Shown here: piece after piece, positions 52,584 to 61,311 of the stretch
How the letters are laid out: every line of letters begins with the position of its first letter
How positions within the stretch are numbered: the stretch's first letter is position 1
Notes under the pieces: model-generated
What the model was told of the DNA's origin: nothing
What the model saw: the letters and a program-made list of their open reading frames with translations, nothing else
Databases searched by the model: none
Source: an uncultured Opitutia bacterium
GTDB taxonomy: Bacteria > Verrucomicrobiota > Verrucomicrobiia > Opitutales > UBA953
NCBI GenBank assembly: GCA_903855995.1
Contig: CAIOAN010000012.1
Location: forward strand, 248,001-312,000
Reading direction: 5' to 3'
Length of the DNA: 64,000 nucleotides
Made by a program: the position numbers and the translations under genes

Positions 52584-53201
52584 TCAGTTCCGCCAAGGAA
52601 GCTGACCCGCCGGCGTGACCTCGAGGAATTCCTTCCAGGCCTCGACCTCGTCGGCCGAGAGGGAGGAGGCGACCACCAGCCGCCACTTCGGTTTGGCCGG
52701 AACGCGGCGCAGCGTCATGCCAGCCTGTTCGGGCAGCCGGTTGGCCTTGCGTGAGTTGCAACGGATGCAGGCCGTGACGATGTTCTCCCAGTTCGTCTTC
52801 CCGCCGATGTCGCGCGGAACCACGTGATCAAGATTCAACTCCTCATCGCGGAACTGGCGGCCGCAATACTGGCAAGTGTTTGCGTCGCGCAGGTAGACAT
52901 TGCGGCGGCTGAAGCGGATCTCGCGGCGAGGCACACGATCATAGGCCCCCAGGAGCAGCACGCGGGGCACGCGCAGCGAGAGGCAGGGGGAGCGGACGGA
53001 TTCGTTCGCGGGCGGCGGCTCCTCGAGCGAGAACTTCACCCACTCCTCGGCATTAAGCACGCGATGGCCCGAGGAATCCGCGTGCACGGCCGTAGCGCGG
53101 CCACGGAACAGTAGGCTCATCGCCCGAAGCACGCCCACGATATTAACCGGCTGCCAGAGACGGTTAAGAACAAGGACACGATGTTCGAGGCGCGGCGGCA
53201 A
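52584..53201 (-). CDS. HNH endonuclease family protein
   Basis: A 205-residue protein. The zinc-binding HNH site spans about residues 110-155: DANTCQYCGRQF, then LNLDHVVPRDIGGKTNWENI, then TACIRCNSRKANR. The N-terminal part starts LEHRVLVLNRLWQPVNIVGV, as in the chromosomal HNH proteins common in many bacteria. The target is unknown. It is convergent with the tRNA-Gly pair. Confidence 0.85.
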   Translation of the reverse strand: MPPRLEHRVLVLNRLWQPVNIVGVLRAMSLLFRGRATAVHADSSGHRVLNAEEWVKFSLEEPPPANESVRSPCLSLRVPRVLLLGAYDRVPRREIRFSRRNVYLRDANTCQYCGRQFRDEELNLDHVVPRDIGGKTNWENIVTACIRCNSRKANRLPEQAGMTLRRVPAKPKWRLVVASSLSADEVEAWKEFLEVTPAGQLPWRN

Positions 53202-53251
53202 GGCACCTCCTGTCTAGCGAACCTGCGGGGGGTGGTCAACACCCTCAGCGG

Positions 53252-53602
53252 TCAGCGCTTCTTCTTGGACTTCGTCGGCGCCTGCCCCGTACCGACCGGA
53301 TCAGGTATCGGCGGGGTCGTCTCCAGATCGGGGAAGTTCACGGGCACTTCGCCCTGTGCCGACGCGGGGAACAGGAAAGGCACCCCGTCGATGCGGACGC
53401 GCAGACGTTCGATGTCCGTGGCGCGGAGCTCGGTCGGGCCCTTCACATTGATAAGCACTTCTTTATCCTTCGGACCGAGCACGCCGGAGGAACGCATCTC
53501 GCCGGTGTTGATCTCGCGCAATTCATAACGGACGCCTTTCTGCGTCGAGGTGACCCCGACCTGATGGGGCCGTCCCACCGGCTTGGGCGGCAACACGACC
53601 AC
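53252..53602 (-). CDS. Hypothetical protein
   Basis: A 116-residue protein with a mixed-charge middle (RYELREINTGEMRSSGV, VLINVKGPTELRATDIERLR) and a lysine-rich end (TKSKKKR). I do not recognise it. The GTG at 53602 is proposed as start, but the frame stays open to the RodZ-like gene stop at 53644 and the true start may be further upstream. Same strand and close spacing suggest an operon with the HTH gene. Confidence 0.5.
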   Translation of the reverse strand: MVVLPPKPVGRPHQVGVTSTQKGVRYELREINTGEMRSSGVLGPKDKEVLINVKGPTELRATDIERLRVRIDGVPFLFPASAQGEVPVNFPDLETTPPIPDPVGTGQAPTKSKKKR

Positions 53603-53643
53603 CGGCGGCTTAGGCTGCGGGCGGCTCGCCGATGAGGGCGAGC

Positions 53644-54036
53644 CTAGATAAAAAATGCGATGATGATGGCGATGACCGCGATACCGATGATGCCGTAGAT
53701 CAGCATGTCGCGGTTCACCGAGATCGATCCGCCGGGAGCGGGCGGCTCGAACTCCGCATCCTCATCCGCACCGGCTTCCAGCGGACGACGCGAGGCCTTG
53801 GCGGAATGGTGCGTATTGAAATCGGCGCCGGCCTTCTCGTCATCGAGGCGGAGATACTTCGCGTAGACTTTCACGAAGCCCCGCTTGTAGACGTCGGCGA
53901 GCGGAATCGACTCAAACTGGTTGGCTTCCATCGACTGGAGATAGTCGGTGCGGATCTTGGTGAACTCCGCGGCTTCGCGGAGGGTCACACCCAGTCGCTG
54001 CCGGGCTTCTTGAAGGCGTTCGCCGAGGGTTTGCAT
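53644..54036 (-). CDS. RodZ-like helix-turn-helix membrane protein
   Basis: A 130-residue protein. The Xre/HTH_25-like N-terminal domain reads MQTLGERLQEARQRLGVTLR and then TKIRTDYLQSMEANQFESIP, VYKRGFVKVYAKYL. After an acidic linker it ends in a single C-terminal span (YGIIGIAVIAIIIAFFI). RodZ proteins have this layout plus a periplasmic domain that is lacking here. It may link cell-shape or envelope functions to the membrane. Confidence 0.8.
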   Translation of the reverse strand: MQTLGERLQEARQRLGVTLREAAEFTKIRTDYLQSMEANQFESIPLADVYKRGFVKVYAKYLRLDDEKAGADFNTHHSAKASRRPLEAGADEDAEFEPPAPGGSISVNRDMLIYGIIGIAVIAIIIAFFI

Positions 54037-54083
54037 AGACGGAGATTCGGCCGAAGCGGAAAAATACGCAAGCCTCTCGTGGC

Positions 54084-54731
54084 TCAGGCCAGCAGGTCCC
54101 AGAGGGCCAGCCAGGGCAAGGCCAACCAGCGCAGTCCCTCGTGCAGCGCCCACTGGAAGGGCGGAAGGTTGATGAGCACCAGCAGAATGATGAAGCCCCA
54201 GCGCGAGAGGGTAAGGAACATCTCTTCCGTATAGAGCCCCAGACGAAGGGCCACGCGAGAGCCGTCGAGCGGCGGAACGGGGATGAGGTTAAACACAACC
54301 AAGCCCGCATTAAGAAAGATACCCTGCAGGAGGAATTTCACGATCACCGCATCCTTTACTTGGTCGAAATGCCCCAGTCCGCCGATGACGGCCAAAATAA
54401 AGCACAGCACTACATTCATCGCTGGGCCGGCCAGGGTGATCAGGATGTCATCCATCCGACGAGTCTTCGGATTGGGGAGGGAAATCTGGACGGGCTTACC
54501 CCAGCCGATGAGGCCGAAGCCCGGGCTGAGGAAGATCATGAGCGCCGGAATCGCGATGGTCCCCATGGGGTCCGCGTGGGCGAAGGGGTTGAGGGTGACC
54601 CGTCCCTGCCGGCGAGGGAGCGGATCGCCGCGCATATCCGCCATCCAGGCGTGGCCGAACTCATGGAGGCCGATCGAGATGATCAGTAGAATGAGCTGCA
54701 GGAGGCCGTCGCGAAGATGTCCGATATCCAT
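54084..54731 (-). CDS. Site-2 protease family (M50) metalloprotease
   Basis: A 215-residue membrane protease. The zinc motif is HEFGH in ISIGLHEFGHAWMADMRGDP, and the third ligand is in FNLIPVPPLDGSRVAL. About five hydrophobic segments surround them. The start at MDIGHLRDG is the first Met of the conserved region. Small M50 proteins of this type are common and their substrates unknown. Confidence 0.85.
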   Translation of the reverse strand: MDIGHLRDGLLQLILLIISIGLHEFGHAWMADMRGDPLPRRQGRVTLNPFAHADPMGTIAIPALMIFLSPGFGLIGWGKPVQISLPNPKTRRMDDILITLAGPAMNVVLCFILAVIGGLGHFDQVKDAVIVKFLLQGIFLNAGLVVFNLIPVPPLDGSRVALRLGLYTEEMFLTLSRWGFIILLVLINLPPFQWALHEGLRWLALPWLALWDLLA

Positions 54732-54870
54732 GTTAAGGGGCGCAAGGGTTGTCGAAGTTTGGCATGGAGGACGGCGGGATGGAAACGGCTGCGGACCGCC
54801 AAGCCAATCCGAAACCCGCGGGGGGCTACTCGCTCCTTGAGGAATCAAGGGGAAGCAGTAGACCCCATGC

Positions 54871-55533
54871 ATGTCGCTCGCCGCCCGCATCCGACTCGCC
54901 CAACAGCGCGGCCTCGGCCTGCCGCAGGCGAAAGTGCTGGCCAAGCTGGCCACCCCGAGGGCCATCCAAGATTTTCTCGTCGATTTCCCGCAGAACTTCG
55001 AGCCCGAGGGCGACACCGCCCGTTCCGTCGAACAGGCCCTCATCCACCGCAAGGCCCACTGCATTGAAGGCGCGATGATCGCCGCGTTCGCCTTATGGCT
55101 GCAGGGCCACCCTCCCCTGTTGCTCGATTTCAGCGCACACCAAGACATGGATCATGTGATCGCGCCCTTTCGTGTGAATGGGAAATGGGGCGCCATCTCC
55201 AAGACCAACTACGTCTGCCTGCGCTGGCGGGATCCGATTTACCGCAGCGTCCGTGAGCTCGCGATGTCGTACTTCCACGAATACGCCAAAGGCCCTCGCA
55301 AGTCCCTGCGCAGCTACTCCCGGCCCTATGACCTGAGTAGCCTGCCGGCCGAAAAATGGGTCAATAATTCTAAAGATTGCTGGGAGATCGCCGATCTCAT
55401 CACCGCCGCGCGCCACTATGAGATTGTCACCGACAAAGAAGCGAAAGCCTTACGGCCGCGCGACGACGTCGAACTCCGCTCGGATAAAGTGACCGTGTTC
55501 CCGATCCCGAAGTGGAAGCGCCAGCGGCTCTGA
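54871..55533 (+). CDS. Unknown protein, possible transglutaminase/papain-like fold
   Basis: A 220-residue soluble protein. HRKAHCIEGAMIAAFALWL, with a Cys at the start of a helix, is followed about 40 residues later by DMDHVIAPFRVNGKWGAISK, with a His at the start of a strand. The spacing looks like the Cys-His pair of transglutaminase-like enzymes, and WVNNSKDCWEIADL may follow. The family is not recognised by name. It is divergent from the M50 gene across 139 bp and convergent with a GT2 gene. Confidence 0.6.
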   Translation: MSLAARIRLAQQRGLGLPQAKVLAKLATPRAIQDFLVDFPQNFEPEGDTARSVEQALIHRKAHCIEGAMIAAFALWLQGHPPLLLDFSAHQDMDHVIAPFRVNGKWGAISKTNYVCLRWRDPIYRSVRELAMSYFHEYAKGPRKSLRSYSRPYDLSSLPAEKWVNNSKDCWEIADLITAARHYEIVTDKEAKALRPRDDVELRSDKVTVFPIPKWKRQRL

Positions 55534-55539
55534 CGCGGC

Positions 55540-56271
55540 TCAGCGCCGGCCGTCATACCAGATATCACAGTTCTCTGGGCGCTTCGCTGCGCGTCCAGCA
55601 GTGAAGAGCATGCGGAAAAAGAATCGGGCGGCTTCGGTGACCGTGTAGAGCTTCAGCTTACGCGAAGAGGTACGCAAGGGGTACTCGGCCAAGATAACAA
55701 AACGACGGCCGCGACGACGGGCGATGGCCTTAAGCCGACGGCTCAGGAAGACCTCTTCGCCGGCGTAATATTCGGTGCCGAAGCCGCCGGCTTCGCGGAA
55801 GGCGGCGGCTTCGACCCAGACGCACGAACCCGCCGCCCAGCCGGCGAGGCGGCTGCACAGGTTCCAGATACCGCAGACGAAACGAGCGTAGCGAGGCGTG
55901 CCTGGTTCGAGCTCGACCGTACTTCCGCCACCGAGCGCGCGGCCGGCGGAAATCTGGTCGGCGATGGCCGCAAAGAGCACGGGTGAAGGAGTCGAATCCG
56001 CATCGATGAAAACCAACCAATCCCCGGTGGCCACGCGCGCGCCCGCGTCGCGGGCCCGGCCGATCTGGTTCACCGGTTCGAAAACGACGACCGCACCGGC
56101 GGCACGGGCACAGGCCGCCGTGCCGTCGGTCGAATTATTATCGCAGACCACGCACTCCCAGGTCCAGCCGCGCCGCTCGAAGGCGCTCGCAGCTGCGCGG
56201 ATAGCCGCGAGCGCCGCCGGGAGGAGCTTCTCTTCATTGAACGCCGGGATGACGACCGAAACGCGTATCAC
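55540..56271 (-). CDS. Glycosyltransferase family 2
   Basis: A 243-residue GT-A enzyme. VSVVIPAFNEEKLLPAAL begins it, CVVCDNNSTDGTAACARAAG holds the nucleotide site, and WLVFIDADSTPSP gives the DxD motif. FGTEYYAGEEVFLSRRLK carries the catalytic acid region. A GTG at 56271 is proposed as start. It follows the ROK kinase gene by 14 bp. The role is unknown and it is not near the main glycan genes. Confidence 0.85.
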   Translation of the reverse strand: MIRVSVVIPAFNEEKLLPAALAAIRAAASAFERRGWTWECVVCDNNSTDGTAACARAAGAVVVFEPVNQIGRARDAGARVATGDWLVFIDADSTPSPVLFAAIADQISAGRALGGGSTVELEPGTPRYARFVCGIWNLCSRLAGWAAGSCVWVEAAAFREAGGFGTEYYAGEEVFLSRRLKAIARRRGRRFVILAEYPLRTSSRKLKLYTVTEAARFFFRMLFTAGRAAKRPENCDIWYDGRR

Positions 56272-56285
56272 GACGGAGGGTGCGT

Positions 56286-57248
56286 TCAGCTGACGTGCTC
56301 GAAGGCGCAGGCCGCCGCGCCGACGACGCCGACGTTGCCGCCCAGGCCGGCCGGAACAATCGTGCAAACCGCCGAGAGGCGCGGGAAAGCGTAGTTGCTG
56401 GCGCTCTTGCGCATCGGGACGAAAAGAGCATCGCCCGCGGCGGTCACGCCGCCGCCGACCACGATCACATCAGGGTTGAACGTGTTGATCACCGCGCCGA
56501 GACCACGGCCGAGATAGTTGATCGACTGATCCCAGATTTCCTTGGAGAGAGCGTCGCCCGACGCCATGGCCTGCAGGATGTGGTGCGTGGTGACATGCTC
56601 GGCACCGCCGGCGAGACCCGCGAGCGTCGAGGCTCGGCCGGTGGCCAGAGCTTCGCGGGCGCGGCGGGCGATGGCCGTACCGGAGGCGTAGACTTCCCAG
56701 CAGCCAGGGTTGCCGCAGCCGCAGCGCGGTCCGTCCATCGTCAGAGGAATGTGGCCGAGCTCAGCCGCATTGCCATTGCTGCCGCGCATGAGACGCCCGT
56801 CGATGACCGCACCGCCGCCGATGCCTGTGGAGACGGTGATGTAGACCACGTTCTTCTTACCCTTGCCGGCGCCGAAACGATACTCGCCAAGCGCGGCGGC
56901 GTTGCAGTCGTTATCAATACGGGCCGGCAGCCCGCCGAAAGAGTTGCTCAGGTATTCCGTGATGGAAAAACCCGTCCAGCCCGGGAGATTGGGCGAGCCG
57001 TCGACGCAACCGCGCGCGATATCAAGCGGGCCAGGAGAGGCCACGCCGAGCGCGACGAAATCCACTGGCTTCAACTTCAGCTCAGTCAAAAGCAGGTGGG
57101 CGGCTTCCGCCACGCGTTCGCAGGCCTGGGCCGGGCCTTTTTCGGCGAAAGTCTCGACGCGGCCGGAGCCGAGGACGGAACCATCTTCATTGACGACGCC
57201 GAAGGCGAACTTCGTGCCACCCAGATCAAAAGCGAGAACTTTGCGCAT
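56286..57248 (-). CDS. ROK-family sugar kinase (glucokinase-like)
   Basis: A 320-residue ROK protein. The ATP site opens it (LAFDLGGTKFAFGVV). ARIDNDCNAAALGEYRF carries the catalytic Asp, TVSTGIGGGAVIDG and the zinc site GHIPLTMDGPRCGCGNPGC with three Cys follow. It most likely phosphorylates glucose or a related hexose. It lies between a PMI-like cupin gene and a GT2 gene. Confidence 0.9.
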   Translation of the reverse strand: MRKVLAFDLGGTKFAFGVVNEDGSVLGSGRVETFAEKGPAQACERVAEAAHLLLTELKLKPVDFVALGVASPGPLDIARGCVDGSPNLPGWTGFSITEYLSNSFGGLPARIDNDCNAAALGEYRFGAGKGKKNVVYITVSTGIGGGAVIDGRLMRGSNGNAAELGHIPLTMDGPRCGCGNPGCWEVYASGTAIARRAREALATGRASTLAGLAGGAEHVTTHHILQAMASGDALSKEIWDQSINYLGRGLGAVINTFNPDVIVVGGGVTAAGDALFVPMRKSASNYAFPRLSAVCTIVPAGLGGNVGVVGAAACAFEHVS

Positions 57249-57254
57249 GGAAAA

Positions 57255-57656
57255 TTAGTCACGAGCCGGACGCGAGAAATCGTCCTGCAGGCGGACAACG
57301 TCTGACAAATCAGGCGTGGAAACCTCGAGCAGAACACTATCCGTCACCGCTTCGAAGCGATGAATCGTACGGGCGGGCACATGGAGAGACTGCCCGGGAT
57401 TCCAGAGATACACATCCTCAGGGCCGACAAGGTCGCCCGCGGGCGCCTCGCGTGAGGCGAGCGGGCGGAAGGTCACCTTCACCTGTCCGGAGAGAAGGAA
57501 GAGTGTCTCCGTCTTGCGCTCGTGGTATTGAAGGCTCAGGCGGCGCCCGGCCGTCACTTCCAAGACCTTACCCGCATAGGCAGGTTGGTCGGCATACCAG
57601 ATTTCCCGCCCCCACGGCTTCTCCACGACCTTGGGTGAATGCAGCGGACTGGGCAT
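57255..57656 (-). CDS. Cupin of the mannose-6-phosphate isomerase type II family
   Basis: A 133-residue single-cupin protein. VVEKPWGREIWYADQPAYAG, LSLQYHERKTETLFLLSGQV and PARTIHRFEAVTDSVLLEV are the motifs of the C-terminal cupin of bifunctional ManC/PMI enzymes. The stand-alone form could interconvert mannose-6-phosphate and fructose-6-phosphate, feeding GDP-mannose for gmd/fcl. It ends 6 bp before the ROK kinase start. Confidence 0.85.
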   Translation of the reverse strand: MPSPLHSPKVVEKPWGREIWYADQPAYAGKVLEVTAGRRLSLQYHERKTETLFLLSGQVKVTFRPLASREAPAGDLVGPEDVYLWNPGQSLHVPARTIHRFEAVTDSVLLEVSTPDLSDVVRLQDDFSRPARD

Positions 57657-57683
57657 GACAACGGTCTGTCGAAAAGCCGCCGA

Positions 57684-58385
57684 TTAGCCAAGCAAATCCC
57701 CAAAAAAGTCCGGCTGATCCGCGGCACCAACCATGGGCTCGACCAACTGGCGGCCCTCGCAGGCCACGCGATTCACATCGGGCGACACTCGATGCAGGGA
57801 CAGTGTCCGCTCTGGCGCCGTGATGGCGAGGGAGGCGAAATCTTCCGGCGAGATGGCGCGCTCGGAAAGCCACGCCTGCCGGGCGGCACCCATGAGCACC
57901 ACCGGCATGCGTGAATGCACTTCAGCGGCTTCGCGGTTCGGAGCGACGGTGACGAGGCACACCGAGCGGCGGGCCAGCCCATCGGGCGTCATTTGAAATG
58001 ACCAGAGCCCGCCAACCGCCAGCGGCCCTCCGTCGGCGGCACGGAAATAATACGGCACCTTCAGACGGCCCTCCGTCTTCCATTCATAATAGCCGTCGAT
58101 CGGCACGATACATCGGCGCAACCGCGCGGCTTCGCGAAAGGTGGGGCGCTCGAAGATGCCTTCCGCGCGGGCGTTGGCGTGGCCCGGTTCCTTTGTGTCC
58201 ACCGACCAAGCCGGGACGAAGCCCCAGGGTAAAGCTTCGGCGCTCAGCCTGCCCTGCTCTCGGCGCAAGGTGAGCAACGGCGTGCCCGGAGAGATATTAA
58301 AGCGAGGCCCATGGGCGACCGGTGGGGCCGCCAGGCTTCGCACGATTTCCTCCCAGCGAGAGAACTGGGTGACGCGGCCGCACAT
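57684..58385 (-). CDS. SOS-response-associated peptidase family (HMCES/YedK, SRAP)
   Basis: A 233-residue protein. After Met removal, Cys2 in MCGRVTQFS is the residue that crosslinks to abasic sites. NARAEGIFERPTF, IVPIDGYYEWK and EVHSRMPVVL supply the conserved Asn, Glu and His. It shields abasic sites in single-stranded DNA. Length is normal. It ends 27 bp before the cupin gene start. Confidence 0.9.
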   Translation of the reverse strand: MCGRVTQFSRWEEIVRSLAAPPVAHGPRFNISPGTPLLTLRREQGRLSAEALPWGFVPAWSVDTKEPGHANARAEGIFERPTFREAARLRRCIVPIDGYYEWKTEGRLKVPYYFRAADGGPLAVGGLWSFQMTPDGLARRSVCLVTVAPNREAAEVHSRMPVVLMGAARQAWLSERAISPEDFASLAITAPERTLSLHRVSPDVNRVACEGRQLVEPMVGAADQPDFFGDLLG

Positions 58386-58400
58386 GCAGTCAGCGCCGGC

Positions 58401-58799
58401 TCAAGCTGGCGGCAGCCCGGGCGGCCGGGTCGCCGCCGCACCGGTGCGCAGAGAATTCAAGACCGTCAAGTTGATGAAGTGCATGATGCCCAAGACTACC
58501 ACCACGACGCCGACCGACTTGCTTAGGTGCTCGACGACCTCGATTCCGGTCTTCGGATGTTCCTTTGAAGAAAGGAAGAGCAGCATGAAGCCGACATTCA
58601 CGAGGTAGAAGCCGATGAGTAGGAGATTGTTGACTGAGTCAGCCATCGTCTCGTTGCCGTGGAAGGCCTCGAGTAGGAAAGGCCGACCGCTGCGGAACAA
58701 CGTACGCCCGACCCAGATCGTCACGGCGAGGGAGAGCACGAAGTAGATGCCGTATTCGAGATACGTCAGGGAATCATTGGCTTCGGTGGCGGCGAGCAT
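58401..58799 (-). CDS. Integral membrane protein of unknown function
   Basis: A 132-residue protein with three hydrophobic spans (YGIYFVLSLAVTIWVGRTLF, LLLIGFYLVNVGFMLLFL, VGVVVVVLGIMHFINLTVL). The loop FHGNETMADSVNN is charged and polar. The family is not recognised. It starts just upstream of the SRAP gene in the same direction. Confidence 0.6.
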   Translation of the reverse strand: MLAATEANDSLTYLEYGIYFVLSLAVTIWVGRTLFRSGRPFLLEAFHGNETMADSVNNLLLIGFYLVNVGFMLLFLSSKEHPKTGIEVVEHLSKSVGVVVVVLGIMHFINLTVLNSLRTGAAATRPPGLPPA

Positions 58800-58851
58800 G
58801 GCTTTAAATTAGCGGTGATAAGTATGGCCTCAAGTCTACAAATCAAAGGCC

Positions 58852-59055
58852 TTACCAATGCGGCGGCCGCTCGTCGGCCGGCGGGCCGGAGTCGGCCACA
58901 TCGCTCGACCGGACCACCTTCGCCTCCGTGCGTGCCAAGCGATCGGACAGTTTGGCGACCTCGCGCGAGAGCTCGAGAATCACCCGGTCCTGCTGCTCCA
59001 CATGGCGCTGCAGAAAGGTAAGGCGCTCTTCGATTTCATGCAGGCGAGGATCCAT
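58852..59055 (-). CDS. SlyX-like coiled-coil protein
   Basis: A 67-residue protein. The heptad pattern in LHEIEERLTFLQRHVEQQDR and VILELSREVAKLSDRLA matches SlyX, a small coiled-coil protein of unknown role. The C-terminal part is polar and proline-rich. It is divergent from the large plus-strand gene at 59190. Confidence 0.75.
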   Translation of the reverse strand: MDPRLHEIEERLTFLQRHVEQQDRVILELSREVAKLSDRLARTEAKVVRSSDVADSGPPADERPPHW

Positions 59056-59189
59056 TCCCCAAGGGTGCGGAGCGATAAAGCCGGGGCAAGCCCCGCAACC
59101 GATGTTTTTTACGGATAATTAACCCGCCTCTGGGCGAAAGCAGGTGATTGGCGTTTGTGCCAAGCGATGGGCCGTCTACGCTCCGCCCC

Positions 59190-60476
59190 ATGTCCACACC
59201 CCTGGACATTCCACCGGCTGACCCCAGCCCGGATACCCTTACCCGGCCGCGCCTTCCCTTCTGGCGGCGGCTAGGAGGAGAGGGTTTGGCGGTCTCGATC
59301 CTCATCCACGTGGCACTGGTCGTGATCGCGCTGGTCTGGGTCATTGCAACCATCACCGACCAGGCCGCCAAAAAAGATCCGGAGGCCTTCATCACGGGCA
59401 CGGGCGGCGGGAACGGCGGCCAAAAGGCGAAAGAATTCAAGACCCGGCTCCAGCCCAAGAATATCAAAGCCCTGGCGAAGACGAACGCGCGCATCACGAC
59501 CAAGAACGCGAACTCCACGGTGGCGATTTCCAGCCTACCGGTCTCGGCACCTTCGATGTCGCTCGGGGGCGCCGCGGGCGGAAACTCCAAAGGCTTCGGG
59601 GGTGGCAGCGGCGGCGGCATCGGCAGCGGCAAAGGCGCCGGCGTCGGCGGGGGAAAGAATTTCATCTCCATGTTCGGTGCCAAGCTGAATGGTGGTGAGG
59701 CCATCGGCATCGTCGGCACGTTCTACGACTTCAAACAGGATAGATCGGGGAAGCCCACCGCCGCCATGGGTGATCCGGCCAATCAGGGCTCGAAGGCCAA
59801 CGGGCCGGCCATCGCGGCCTATCGCAAGGAAGTCCACGAATTCCTCGTGGAGCGGAAATGGTCCATCACCTCGCTCTCGGATAAATACCGGGCCCCAGAC
59901 GTGCTCTGGGCCGCGCAGATTTTCATCCCTAATGTGTCCGCCGACATGGGCCCGAAAGCGTATGGCGTCGAAAAAACGGTAAAGCCCTCGCGTTGGATCG
60001 CCCATTACAAAGGGGCCGTCAAGGTGCCGCAGACCGCGAAGTTTCGCTTTGTCGGAATGGGCGATGATTTTCTCTGCGTCAAATGGAGCGGCCGCGTCGT
60101 GCTCGATTCGGGCTACGACCAGCCCATCGTGGGCGGCGGCAATATCTACCCAGACTTCGGGAAACAAAAATTCGCGGAAACCCATCCGTCCAAACTCGGC
60201 AAACCCCTGCGTTGTGGGCCGTGGCTGACCATGACGGCCGGGCAGTCCGTGCCGCTGGAGATCGTCATCGGCGAAACGCCAGGCGGGCTCTTCGCGGCCT
60301 TCCTGCTGTTTGAGGTCGCGGACGCCGCCGGCAAAGGCACGGGGTTGAAGCTTGTACGGTTTGCGGATTCACCGCTACCGGCGGAAATCGCCAAGGGTCA
60401 TCCGGACGTGCCGAACGTCGATATGCTCGCCAAGGGCTGGCTCTTCAAGCCCGTCAAGCAGGCCGACGCGCGCTGA
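59190..60476 (+). CDS. Membrane-anchored protein with glycine-rich linker and PA14-like C-terminal domain
   Basis: A 428-residue protein. A cytoplasmic N-terminus (about 45 residues) precedes one span (AVSILIHVALVVIALVWVI). A glycine-rich linker follows at about residues 120-155 (GGGSGGGIGSGKGAGVGGG). The C-terminal part has KPSRWIAHYKGAVKVPQTAK and FVGMGDDFLCVKWSGRVVLD, like PA14 carbohydrate-binding domains. It ends back to back with the fuconolactonase gene. The TonB-like anchor and the sugar-binding-like tail suggest an envelope role; this is inference. Confidence 0.6.
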   Translation: MSTPLDIPPADPSPDTLTRPRLPFWRRLGGEGLAVSILIHVALVVIALVWVIATITDQAAKKDPEAFITGTGGGNGGQKAKEFKTRLQPKNIKALAKTNARITTKNANSTVAISSLPVSAPSMSLGGAAGGNSKGFGGGSGGGIGSGKGAGVGGGKNFISMFGAKLNGGEAIGIVGTFYDFKQDRSGKPTAAMGDPANQGSKANGPAIAAYRKEVHEFLVERKWSITSLSDKYRAPDVLWAAQIFIPNVSADMGPKAYGVEKTVKPSRWIAHYKGAVKVPQTAKFRFVGMGDDFLCVKWSGRVVLDSGYDQPIVGGGNIYPDFGKQKFAETHPSKLGKPLRCGPWLTMTAGQSVPLEIVIGETPGGLFAAFLLFEVADAAGKGTGLKLVRFADSPLPAEIAKGHPDVPNVDMLAKGWLFKPVKQADAR

Positions 60477-61307
60477 TCAGCGGCGGCGGAAATAGAATTG
60501 CTGGCAGTTAAGACCGAACAGTCCGGCCCGCTCAGCGGCGGAAAGGTGCTTCGCGTAATCATCCACGAGCATCAGCGCCTGACCGTAGCTGCCCGCAAAA
60601 AGACAGACCGGCCAATCGGAGCCAACCATCAGGCGCGAAGGACCAAAGGCCTCAAAGACCGTATCGAGATAGGGGCGGAACTGCTCGGGCTTCCAATGGT
60701 AATGGTCGGCCTCGGTGATCATCCCGGAGACCTTACAATAGACGTTGGGCAGCCGAGCCAGGCGTCGCAGCTGCGACTTCCAAGGCTCAATTGTGCCGTC
60801 CTTGATGCGTGGCTTGGCGATGTGATCGAGGACGAAGGGCTGTTGCGGAAAGGTCTCCGCGAGGTGCGTAGCGGCCTCAAGCTGCTTGGGGTAGATCAGG
60901 ATATCGTAGGTCAGGCCATGCGCGTGCAGTTTGGAGATACCGCGCTGGAAATCTTTCCCGAGCATGAAATGATCATCGGGTTCCTCTTGAACCACGTGAC
61001 GCACCCCGACGAACTTCGGGTGCTTCGCCAGTCGAGCCAAGTCGACATCGACGCGCTCGGAGCGCAGATCGACCCAGCCGACGACGCCCTTCACAGTCGC
61101 GTGCTTATCGGCGAGCCCTAGCAGCCAGTCGGACTCCTCGATTACCTGGCGCGCCTGAACCGCGATGGAGCCGTCAAAGCCCAGCGGCTGTTGCAGTGCG
61201 GCGAGGTCTTCCGGCAGCCAGCTGCGGTGGAGCGCGGAACCCGGCGGGATCCACGGATATTGCGCCGCGTCGTATGACCAGAAGTGCTGGTGGGCGTCGA
61301 GGCGCAT
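60477..61307 (-). CDS. Amidohydrolase family 2, L-fucono-1,5-lactonase-like
   Basis: A 276-residue TIM-barrel hydrolase. The metal motif is MRLDAHQHFW. PFVLDHIAKPRIKD and LMVGSDWPVCLFAGSYGQ follow as in fuconolactonases. It should open L-fuconolactone to L-fuconate. It is the last gene of a minus-strand run with a zinc dehydrogenase, an aldo/keto reductase and FucU, which supports the substrate. Confidence 0.85.
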   Translation of the reverse strand: MRLDAHQHFWSYDAAQYPWIPPGSALHRSWLPEDLAALQQPLGFDGSIAVQARQVIEESDWLLGLADKHATVKGVVGWVDLRSERVDVDLARLAKHPKFVGVRHVVQEEPDDHFMLGKDFQRGISKLHAHGLTYDILIYPKQLEAATHLAETFPQQPFVLDHIAKPRIKDGTIEPWKSQLRRLARLPNVYCKVSGMITEADHYHWKPEQFRPYLDTVFEAFGPSRLMVGSDWPVCLFAGSYGQALMLVDDYAKHLSAAERAGLFGLNCQQFYFRRR

Positions 61308-61311
61308 GCGG

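Noticed and set aside
59075-59120. Terminator between the SlyX-like gene and the plus-strand gene at 59190
   Set aside because: A CGGGGC/GCCCCG hairpin and a T-run are present but are about ten bases apart, and the region lies upstream of both divergent genes.
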